Source of the DNA: Pseudomonas sp. JUb42
GTDB taxonomy: Bacteria; Pseudomonadota; Gammaproteobacteria; Pseudomonadales; Pseudomonadaceae
NCBI RefSeq assembly: GCF_024807945.1
Contig: NZ_JANUFD010000007.1
Span: 248,001-312,000 of the forward strand
Length of the DNA stretch: 64,000 nucleotides
Reading direction: 5' to 3'
Below are positions 10,925 through 18,167 of this stretch, in pieces. Numbering within the stretch: position 1 is the stretch's first letter; the number at the start of each line of letters is the position of its first letter. The notes under the pieces were generated by a model. That model saw nothing but the letters and a program-made list of their open reading frames with translations. It did no database searches and had not been told where the DNA came from. Position numbers and translations under genes: made by a program.

Positions 10925-12151
10925 TCAGGACCAGCGTCGGAAGATCAGCGATGTATTGACACCGCCGAACGCGAAATTGTTGTTCATCACGTATTCGTGA
11001 CTCATCTGCCGGGGTTCGCCGCGCAGGTAGTCCAGCTCGCCGCACTGCGGGTCGACCTGATCCAGATTGAGGGTGTGGATGTAGCGGTCGCGATTGAGCA
11101 TTTCGATGCAGAACCATGACTCCAGGGCACCGCAGGCGCCGAGGGTGTGGCCGAGAAAGCTCTTCTGCGAGCTGATTGGCATGCGCGGGCCGAACAGGCT
11201 GCTGGTGGCCAAGGTTTCGGCGATATCGCCCTGTTCCGTGGCAGTGCCGTGGCCGTTCACGTAACCGATGGCTTGCGGCGGCAGGTTGGCATCTTCCAGG
11301 GCCAGCTCCATGGCGCGACGCATGGTCACCTGTTCCGGGCGGGTGCTGTGGGCGCCGTCGGCGTTGCTGCCAAAGCCGACCAGCTCGGCATGGATATGCG
11401 CGCCGCGGGCCAGGGCGTGTTCCAGTTCTTCCAGGACCAGCATGCCGCCGCCTTCGCCGATCACCAGGCCATCGCGGCCGCTGTCATAAGGGCGCGGGCT
11501 GGTCTGGGGCGCATCGTTCTTCAGGCTGGTGGCGTACAGCGCGTCGAAGACCATGGCTTCGGTCGGGCACAGCTCTTCTGCGCCGCCTGCGAGCATCAGC
11601 GGCAGGCGACCGAACTTGATCGACTCGTAGGCGTAGCCGATGCCCTGGCTGCCACTGGTGCAGGCACTGGAGGTGGGAATCAGGCGCCCGGTCAGGCCGA
11701 AGAAGATGCTGATATTGGCCGCCGTGGTGTGGGGCATCATGCGCACATAGGAGTTGGCGTTGAGGCCCACCGCCACCGAGTTGAGCAGCATATTGCCGAA
11801 GGCCTTGATCTCGTCGGTACTGCCGGTGGACGAACCGCAGGCGGTGCCCATGCGGCCATCGCGGATGATCGGGTCGTTGAGCAGGCCGGCGTCGATCAGC
11901 GCCATTTCCGATGCGCCCACGGCGAACCGCGATACCCGGCCCATGCTGCGTAGCTGCTTGCGCGTCCAGTGCGCGGGCACGGCGTAATCATCGATGGGAC
12001 CGGCCAGGCGGGTGTTCAATTCGGTGAAGCGGTCCCACTCGTCCATGCGGCGGATACCGCTGCGGTTGGCGTTGAAGTGGGCTTCGATACTGGCCCAGTC
12101 GCTGCCCAGTGAAGTGATACCGGCCATGCCGGTGACGACCACACGTTTCAT
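10925..12151 (-). CDS. apeR: APE beta-ketoacyl-ACP synthase (ApeR-like)
   Basis: The 408-residue FabF-type ketosynthase has the full Cys-His-His triad: Cys164 in SSACTSGSQ, His302 in NGHGTATEQ and His336 in KSFLGHTLGA. It condenses malonyl-ACP with a growing or starter acyl chain. Start ATG 12151 overlaps the upstream ketoreductase stop by one base (TGATG), favouring coupled translation; a GTG two codons earlier is possible. It is the last of the O-P-Q-R block (KS, DH, KR, KS), which matches the apeO-apeR order described for enterobacterial APE clusters. Symbol assigned by order and family. Confidence 0.88.
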   Translation of the reverse strand: MKRVVVTGMAGITSLGSDWASIEAHFNANRSGIRRMDEWDRFTELNTRLAGPIDDYAVPAHWTRKQLRSMGRVSRFAVGASEMALIDAGLLNDPIIRDGRMGTACGSSTGSTDEIKAFGNMLLNSVAVGLNANSYVRMMPHTTAANISIFFGLTGRLIPTSSACTSGSQGIGYAYESIKFGRLPLMLAGGAEELCPTEAMVFDALYATSLKNDAPQTSPRPYDSGRDGLVIGEGGGMLVLEELEHALARGAHIHAELVGFGSNADGAHSTRPEQVTMRRAMELALEDANLPPQAIGYVNGHGTATEQGDIAETLATSSLFGPRMPISSQKSFLGHTLGACGALESWFCIEMLNRDRYIHTLNLDQVDPQCGELDYLRGEPRQMSHEYVMNNNFAFGGVNTSLIFRRWS

Positions 12152-12879
12152 CAGCACAGGCCTCCGTTGACGGCCAGGACCTGGCGGGTGATATAGGCCG
12201 CCTCTGCGGACATGAGGAAATTCACCGCCCCGGCGACTTCTTCCGCTGTGCCCATGCGCTGTGCGGGGATCATTTTCATCAATTCGTCTACCGGTACGTT
12301 TTCGTCGAGCATGGCGGTATCGATCAGCCCCGGTGCCACGCAGTTGACGGTGATCTTGCGCTTGCCCAGTTCGATGGCCAGGGCCTTGGCCGCGCCTATC
12401 ACCCCGGCCTTGGAAGCGCTGTAATTGACCTGGCCGCGGTTGCCGATCAGCCCCGAGACCGAGGTGATGCAGACGATGCGCCCGGCTGCGCGACGGCGAA
12501 TCATCGGCATCATTACCGGATGCAGGACGTTGTAGAAGCCGTCGAGGTTGGTTCTGAGCACTACGTCCCAGTCATCGTCGCTCAGCGCCGGGAAGGCGCC
12601 GTCGCGGGTCAGACCGGCGTTGAGTACCACGCCATAGTAGGCGCCGTGAGTTTCCACGTCCTGTTCGAGAATGCTTTTGCAGGCCTCACGGTCGGCGACG
12701 TCGAATTGCAGAATGCGCGCCTGACGGCCGAGGGCGATGACTTCGGCCTGCACGGCTTCGGCTTCGCTGCGGCCACTACGGCAATGCAGAATCAGGTCAA
12801 AACCTGCCTTGGCCAGGCGCAGGGCGATGGCGCGGCCTATGCCACGGCTGGAGCCGGTGACCAGTATCGAGTCAGTCAT
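12151..12879 (-). CDS. apeQ: APE 3-ketoacyl-ACP reductase (FabG-like, ApeQ)
   Basis: The 242-residue short-chain dehydrogenase has the NADPH-binding TGSSRGIG at 8-15, NAG at 87-89 and the catalytic triad Ser140-Tyr153-Lys157 (ITSVSG and YSASK). It reduces the ketone formed after each condensation. The ATG 12879 overlaps the stop of the dehydratase gene by four bases (ATGA). The arg-rich stretch encoded upstream in the same frame belongs to the dehydratase in another frame and is not part of this gene. Confidence 0.92.
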   Translation of the reverse strand: MTDSILVTGSSRGIGRAIALRLAKAGFDLILHCRSGRSEAEAVQAEVIALGRQARILQFDVADREACKSILEQDVETHGAYYGVVLNAGLTRDGAFPALSDDDWDVVLRTNLDGFYNVLHPVMMPMIRRRAAGRIVCITSVSGLIGNRGQVNYSASKAGVIGAAKALAIELGKRKITVNCVAPGLIDTAMLDENVPVDELMKMIPAQRMGTAEEVAGAVNFLMSAEAAYITRQVLAVNGGLC

Positions 12880-13331
12880 GTGCGGGCTCCTTCGTTGAGG
12901 TATTCGGCGGCATGGGGTGGACGATAAACGTTGAGGCGGGCAAAGGCTTCGATGCCCGGCCCCGTGAGACGGCATTCGAACACGCCCATGCCGTTGTCGT
13001 CCTGCAGGGAGCGCAGGGCGTGGATCTGCAAAAGGCTGCCGGCAGCAAACTGCTCGACGTTGCATTCGAACTTGCGGCTGCCGAGCAGAAAGCCCAGCTC
13101 CACCGCTTCACCGCGTACGCGGGCCTGACAACCGGCATAAGCGGCGACGCTTTGGGCCATGAGTTCGACCCCGACCCACGCGGGCATGGCACCGTTGGCC
13201 AGGTTGAACAGGCCACCGGGGGTGACGGTCAAGCGGGTGTGGATCTGTTCTTCATCGAACGCCACGACCTCATCGATCAGGATCATGTCGCCGGCATGGG
13301 GCAGCAGTTCGGCGAGCGGCCAGTCGATCAT
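12876..13331 (-). CDS. apeP: APE hot-dog dehydratase (ApeP-like)
   Basis: The 151-residue single hot-dog-fold protein is similar to FabZ-type 3-hydroxyacyl-ACP dehydratases. The PHAGDMILID segment places the expected active-site His at residue 12, but the family's usual long central helix region is short. In studied APE systems ApeP pairs with ApeI as a heteromeric dehydratase; here the ApeI counterpart would be the C-terminal domain of the ligase at 25019-26824. Overlaps both neighbours by ATGA. Confidence 0.85.
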   Translation of the reverse strand: MIDWPLAELLPHAGDMILIDEVVAFDEEQIHTRLTVTPGGLFNLANGAMPAWVGVELMAQSVAAYAGCQARVRGEAVELGFLLGSRKFECNVEQFAAGSLLQIHALRSLQDDNGMGVFECRLTGPGIEAFARLNVYRPPHAAEYLNEGART

Positions 13332-14524
13332 GGGGCGTCTCCGATAATCAGGCTGATGTTATTGCCGCCGAAGGCAAACGAATTGCTCATCAGGTAGCGG
13401 GAAGAGGCCGGAGCAAGCCGCGTGTCTGCGGTGGCCCAATTCAGGGCAGGCAGCGCAGGGTCGGGCTGGCCGTCCCAGAGATGCGGCGGCAGCACCTGTG
13501 CGGTGTTATCCGCCGCCAGGCTCAGCCAGCAGAACGCCGCTTCCAGTGCACCGGCTGCGCCGAGGGTGTGGCCGGTGAGAGGCTTGGTCGACGAACAGGG
13601 CACGCCGTCGGGGAAGATGGCGTTCACGGCCAGGCTTTCCATGGCATCGTTATGACTGGTCGCGGTGCCGTGCAGGTTCAGGTAGCCGATCTGCCCGGGC
13701 TTTATGCCCGCGTTATCCAGAGCCTGTTGCATGGCCTGTTGCGCGCCACGGCCGTTGGGCTCGGGCGCGGAGATATGGTGCGCGTCGCAACTGGCACCGG
13801 CACCGAGCAGGGCAATCGAATGTTCGGCGCTTGGCTCGCGGGTCATCAGGAACAGCACGGCAGCTTCGCCGATATTGATGCCGTCGCGGTTCTGCGAGAA
13901 CGGATTGCAGCGCTGCGCGGATACGGCTTCCAGGGAACAAAAACCGTTCAGCGTGAGTTTGCACAGGGTATCCACGCCGCCGCACAACACCGCGTCACAC
14001 AGGCCCATGTCCAAGGCCCGGCGGGCGCTGAGCAGAGCGCGGGCGCTGGAGGTGCAAGCGGTGGAGATCACATAGGCAGGCCCGCTCAGTTGCAGCCAGT
14101 CGGCGAGGAAGTTGGCCGGCGCGCTGAGCACTTGCTGCGGGTACTGGTAGTCAGCGGGAAACGCTTGCTCGCGCAGCCAGGTGGCAATACCCCGGCCGGC
14201 CTCGTCGATACCCGACGTGCTGGTGCCGAGGATCACGCCGATACGGTCGCGGCCGTAACGCCGGATCGCCTGCTCAATATCGCCGTCGATCTGCTGCGCC
14301 GCTGCCAGCAGCAGTTGATTGTTGCGACTCTGATGGGTGGCCATATCGGCTGGCAACGGCGGCAACTCGGCCTGCACCGCGCCTACCGGCAGGCTGCGCT
14401 CGGGCACCCAGCCGCTGGCCGCACACATGCCCGAATCGTCGGCGGCGAACAGCTTGCGCGCGACCTCGGCGCGGCCTTCACCCAAGGCGCAGATCAGGCC
14501 CACGGCATTGAGATAGGCGGTCAT
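13328..14524 (-). CDS. apeO: APE ketosynthase (ApeO-like)
   Basis: The 398-residue ketosynthase has the active Cys157 in STACTSSARA, His285 in NLHGTATSH and His319 in PLTGHTLGAAG, so all catalytic residues are present. In the characterised APE pathway ApeO is the elongating ketosynthase and works with the chain-length-factor-like ApeC, for which a candidate lies at 28655-29380. Coupled by ATGA to the lipoprotein gene upstream and the dehydratase downstream. Confidence 0.9.
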   Translation of the reverse strand: MTAYLNAVGLICALGEGRAEVARKLFAADDSGMCAASGWVPERSLPVGAVQAELPPLPADMATHQSRNNQLLLAAAQQIDGDIEQAIRRYGRDRIGVILGTSTSGIDEAGRGIATWLREQAFPADYQYPQQVLSAPANFLADWLQLSGPAYVISTACTSSARALLSARRALDMGLCDAVLCGGVDTLCKLTLNGFCSLEAVSAQRCNPFSQNRDGINIGEAAVLFLMTREPSAEHSIALLGAGASCDAHHISAPEPNGRGAQQAMQQALDNAGIKPGQIGYLNLHGTATSHNDAMESLAVNAIFPDGVPCSSTKPLTGHTLGAAGALEAAFCWLSLAADNTAQVLPPHLWDGQPDPALPALNWATADTRLAPASSRYLMSNSFAFGGNNISLIIGDAP

Positions 14525-15024
14525 GGGGCGGTCTCGTTATTCAGCGGGCTGACACCATAACTCAATGCCGGGCTATCTTTGTCGGGCGTAACGTCGAGGT
14601 CGAAGACATTGGCGCTGTGGTATTCGACTGTCCAGCGCTCCTCTAAATGACGATGGGTGCCCTGGCGCTGCGCCTCGGGATAGTTATTGCGCAGCTCGGT
14701 ATCGGGCGTCAGGGCAAACAGCAGCGCAGCGAACAATTCACGGGCTTCCGGGTTGGGCGGCAGCAGGCCGTCCGCTTGCCATTGACCATTGATCAGCAAC
14801 AGGCGCGCCTGGGGAATGCCCAGCGGGTCCATCATCGACCAGCGCAGGCCCTGGGGTTCCTGCTGAATGATCAGCAGCCAGTCCTGGCGCTGCTCGCCTT
14901 GATGACGCTGGATATGCAATTGCAGCGGTGTTTGCAGGTGCGGCAGGATCGTCGGCAGCGGCGCCTGACTGGTTGCACAGGCACTCAACAGCAGGGCGCA
15001 GCACAGCAGCAAGGCGCGAATCAT
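14521..15024 (-). CDS. apeN: DUF3261-type lipoprotein (ApeN-like)
   Basis: The 167-residue protein has a lipoprotein signal peptide with the lipobox LLSAC, Cys16 being the lipidation site; residue 17 is Ala, so outer-membrane sorting is expected. The rest is beta-rich, with the pattern SMMDPLGIPQARLLLINGQW. Family members are found only in APE-type clusters next to the LolA-like protein and the MMPL exporter and are thought to help place the pigment lipid in the outer membrane. ATGA overlaps on both sides. Confidence 0.85.
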   Translation of the reverse strand: MIRALLLCCALLLSACATSQAPLPTILPHLQTPLQLHIQRHQGEQRQDWLLIIQQEPQGLRWSMMDPLGIPQARLLLINGQWQADGLLPPNPEARELFAALLFALTPDTELRNNYPEAQRQGTHRHLEERWTVEYHSANVFDLDVTPDKDSPALSYGVSPLNNETAP

Positions 15025-15755
15025 GGAACGGCCCCTTCGAGTGGCTTGCGAGCCACCACATTGACCAGTGTTTCTTCGCGCTGGCCGAACGGTTTGGGTT
15101 TACGCAGTTTCAAGCGCTCCAGCAGGCCGAAGTCCTTGGCCCGGCTCCACCACAGATAGGGGTAGGAGACGTTCTGCGGGCCGAAGGCAAAGCCCTGGTC
15201 GCGGATCATCTGCAAATATTGCTCGGCGCTTTTCTGCACATGCATCGGATGGCGGAAAAACCAGCGAATCACCCACGTATCGATGTAGGCCTCGGTGGAT
15301 TCGGCGAACAGCAGATAACCGCCCGGCTTGAGCACGCGATAGAACTCGGCCAGGGCCTGTTCCTGCTCCACCAGATGATGGAAGGTCTGGTGGCAGAACA
15401 GCAGGTCAACACTGGCGTCGGGCAACTGCAGGGCTGCGCAGTCGCTGCCAATCAGTTCGATATCGATACCCTGAGCGCGGGCTTCGGCGCGACTCATGGT
15501 AAGGCTGTCCGGGTCGGCATCGACGCCCAGCAGGCGCGACGGCGCGAACACTTCACGCAGGCGGCGGAACGACTTGCCCTGGCCGCAACCGGCATCCAGC
15601 AACACCGGAGCGCTGGGCAATTCGCTGTCGAACAGGTTGCGCAGATCGTTGATCGCGACCCGCAGCACATGATGCTGCCAGGTGTGGCTGCGCAGGAACC
15701 ACAGACCGAAGCGGGTTTCCTCGACGTAGCTCTCGCTCAGGAACGGGCCGCTCAT
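15021..15755 (-). CDS. SAM-dependent class I methyltransferase of the APE operon
   Basis: The 244-residue protein has the SAM-binding motif I LLDAGCGQGKSF near residue 52, the acidic end of strand 2 at GVDADPDSL, and the later motif VLKPGGYLLF near 141. It probably O- or C-methylates the aryl head group: methyl groups are known on APE head groups, and many APE clusters carry a methyltransferase, though usually at the start of the operon rather than beside the lipoprotein gene. Substrate is inferred. Confidence 0.82.
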   Translation of the reverse strand: MSGPFLSESYVEETRFGLWFLRSHTWQHHVLRVAINDLRNLFDSELPSAPVLLDAGCGQGKSFRRLREVFAPSRLLGVDADPDSLTMSRAEARAQGIDIELIGSDCAALQLPDASVDLLFCHQTFHHLVEQEQALAEFYRVLKPGGYLLFAESTEAYIDTWVIRWFFRHPMHVQKSAEQYLQMIRDQGFAFGPQNVSYPYLWWSRAKDFGLLERLKLRKPKPFGQREETLVNVVARKPLEGAVP

Positions 15756-17014
15756 GCCGCACCTCCGGCGCAGTGTTCGGCCAGCATGCGCAAGCGGCGC
15801 TTGGGTTCGCTGACGAAGGGGTTGCGTTCATCCCAGGCGTAACCGGCGAGGATCGAACTGATCATGCGGCGAATATCCTGGGTGCTGTCGGGGTAGAAAA
15901 TCACGTCCTGGAAGCTGCCGTCGTACCAGCCTTCGACATAGGCGCGGAAGGTATCGACACCGCGTTTGAGGGGCACGGCGAACTCGCTTTGCCAGTTCAC
16001 GGCCTCGCCCTGCAACTGACGATGCAACAGGCCGGCGGCCATGCTCGCCGAGCGCATGGCGATGGTCACGCCTGAGGAGAACACCGGGTCGAGAAACTCC
16101 GCAGCGTTGCCCAACAAGGCAAAGCCTGGGCCATGCAGGGTTTTGACGTTGGCCGAGTAGCCACCGATGGTCCGCGCCGGGGTATCCCATACGGCGTTTT
16201 CCAGCAGGCTGTTGAGGTTAGGTGTTTCAGCGACGAACTGGCGCAGGCAGGCGTCCAGATCGGCAGGCTTGTCCTTGAAGCGTTCGGCAGCGGCCACTAC
16301 GCCCAGGGAGCAGCGGCCATTGCTGAACGGGATCGACCAGAACCACACATCGCGGTGCTCGGGGTGGATGCTGACGAGAATTTTTTCGCGGTCGAAGCGG
16401 CTGCTGTCGATGCGGTCTTCGATGTGGGTGAATACCGCCTGACGCACCGGGAAATTCGACGGTGCTTCCAGATCCAGCAAACGCGGCAGCACTCGGCCAT
16501 AGCCGCTTGCATCGAGGACGAATTGCGCCTCGACGTTGTACTCGCTGCCATCCAGACGTCGTACGCTCAGCACGGGTTGGCTGGCGCTGAAGTCGGCGGC
16601 AATGATCTCTTGCTGATAGCGGATTTCCACGCCCTGCAACTCGGCCTGGTCGGCCAGCAGCTTGTCGAACTCGCCGCGCTGCACCTGAAAGGTAGTGGGC
16701 GTGCCCTGGCTGAAGGTGTCGCCGAAATCGAACGCGCTGTAATGATGCTTCCAGGCAAAGGCGGCGCCGTTCTTCTTCTGGAAACCGGCGGCGTTGACCG
16801 CATCGAGCATGCCGGCTTCTTCGACGAAGTCCAGGCAGTGGGACAGCAGGCTTTCACCGATGGAAAAGCGCGGAAACTGCTGGCGTTCGATGATCAACAC
16901 ATCGTGACCCTTGCGTTTGAGCAGGGCGGCAGCGATGGCCCCGGCCGGGCCTGCGCCGATCACGACGACCGGACGGCTTTCTCTATCCGGGTTTTGCCTG
17001 TCAGTTACGGGCAC
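15752..17014 (-). CDS. FAD-dependent oxidoreductase with halogenase-like motifs
   Basis: The 420-residue flavoprotein starts with an FAD-binding GAGPAG at 20-25 and the FPRFSIGESLL segment typical of flavin-dependent halogenases and related enzymes. It contains W224-F-W226-S-I228-P229, which fits the WxWxIP motif used to recognise flavin-dependent halogenases, and a lysine pair (K80-K81) in the region before GAAFAW where phenolic halogenases have conserved residues. LGNAAEFLDPVFSSGV near 300 is the second FAD motif. It may halogenate or hydroxylate the aryl head group; xanthomonadins and flexirubins, which are related pigments, can be halogenated. ATGA overlap with the methyltransferase. Confidence 0.8.
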   Translation of the reverse strand: MPVTDRQNPDRESRPVVVIGAGPAGAIAAALLKRKGHDVLIIERQQFPRFSIGESLLSHCLDFVEEAGMLDAVNAAGFQKKNGAAFAWKHHYSAFDFGDTFSQGTPTTFQVQRGEFDKLLADQAELQGVEIRYQQEIIAADFSASQPVLSVRRLDGSEYNVEAQFVLDASGYGRVLPRLLDLEAPSNFPVRQAVFTHIEDRIDSSRFDREKILVSIHPEHRDVWFWSIPFSNGRCSLGVVAAAERFKDKPADLDACLRQFVAETPNLNSLLENAVWDTPARTIGGYSANVKTLHGPGFALLGNAAEFLDPVFSSGVTIAMRSASMAAGLLHRQLQGEAVNWQSEFAVPLKRGVDTFRAYVEGWYDGSFQDVIFYPDSTQDIRRMISSILAGYAWDERNPFVSEPKRRLRMLAEHCAGGAA

Positions 17015-18167
17015 AAGATTTCCCTACCTGTTCGATTGAAATGACGGAAGACGGCGCCCGCCCCATGCCGGCCAGTGCGGGCAGCAGCGTGGCGGTCAGG
17101 CTCATCAGCATCAGCGCGAAGTACAGCGCCGGGCTGATCAGCTGTTGTTGCAGCAGCAGATTGAGGAAGACGATTTCACTCAATCCACGAATATTCAGCA
17201 GCAGGCTTTCGCGCCAGCGGCTGGCCCCGACGAACGACGGCGTGGCCCAGCGCAGACCCAGCCAGTTGCCGAGCATTTTACTGGCGATGGGCAGCAGGAT
17301 CAGCACGGCCAGTTGCAGCCAGCCCAGCTCGGCCATGGCGCTGTGCAGGTCGATCTGGATGATGCCGAAGGTCAGGATCAGCGGGATCGCCATCAGGTTC
17401 TGCAGGCGTTGCAGCCATAGCGGATTGATCGGCGCGACCCACGGCTGTTTCAGGCCAGCCATGCACAGCAGGTAGCCGATGCCGAAGATCAACGCATTGA
17501 GCCGGTAATGCTCGGCCACTACCAGCAAGGCGAAGAAGGTCGCGCTGTAGAACACCGGTTGACGTATTTGCAGCAGGCGCAGCAGCAAGGGCGCGCAGGC
17601 GCCGAGCAGCGGCAGCAACAGACTGCTCAGGTGCAGGCTGCCCTGGGCCAGACCGAACAGGCTCCAGCAGGCCAGGTCGATAAGGATTGCAGTCTGCACC
17701 AGACGCTTGATGGCGCTGGGCGGATAGTCGATATGGCGCAGATACAGGTACAGCACCGGAATGGCAGTGATGGCGAAAACCAGACCGATGGCCAGTGAAC
17801 TGAGCCAGGACTGTTGCGCCAGCAGCCATTGCGCACAGGCCAGTCCGGCGAGGAAGGGCACAACGAAGCTGGGCAGGGCGATTTTCAGGCTCTGGCGGTC
17901 CAGTTGCAGGTCGATCACATCGCTGAGAATGTGCCCCAGCACGATGGCAAAACTCAGGCCGTACAGGGTTTTCAGCCAGATCGGGCCGATCAGTTGCGCA
18001 CCACTGAGCTGCCAGTTCGGCTCGACCCACAACAGCATCAACAAAGGCAGGCCCAGGCTCGCCAGCAGTAGCTGGCTGACGATGGGGATCAACCCCAGCC
18101 GCCGGCCCAGGCGTGTAGCCAGGGCGAACAGCAGCATTGTCATCAGCCAGAACAGCAGAATCATCAT
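17001..18167 (-). CDS. Na+/H+ exchanger-like membrane protein in the APE operon
   Basis: The 388-residue protein is almost entirely hydrophobic, with 11-13 predicted membrane helices and the general pattern of the cation:proton antiporter (PF00999-like) superfamily. The paired acidic residues usual in the ion-binding centre are not obvious; Asp83 and Asp87 in HILSDVIDLQLD and Asp169 in ILIDLACWS are candidates. It overlaps its neighbours and so belongs to the operon. It could support transport of the pigment lipid or balance ions, but a transport role is only inferred. Confidence 0.7.
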   Translation of the reverse strand: MMILLFWLMTMLLFALATRLGRRLGLIPIVSQLLLASLGLPLLMLLWVEPNWQLSGAQLIGPIWLKTLYGLSFAIVLGHILSDVIDLQLDRQSLKIALPSFVVPFLAGLACAQWLLAQQSWLSSLAIGLVFAITAIPVLYLYLRHIDYPPSAIKRLVQTAILIDLACWSLFGLAQGSLHLSSLLLPLLGACAPLLLRLLQIRQPVFYSATFFALLVVAEHYRLNALIFGIGYLLCMAGLKQPWVAPINPLWLQRLQNLMAIPLILTFGIIQIDLHSAMAELGWLQLAVLILLPIASKMLGNWLGLRWATPSFVGASRWRESLLLNIRGLSEIVFLNLLLQQQLISPALYFALMLMSLTATLLPALAGMGRAPSSVISIEQVGKSCARN

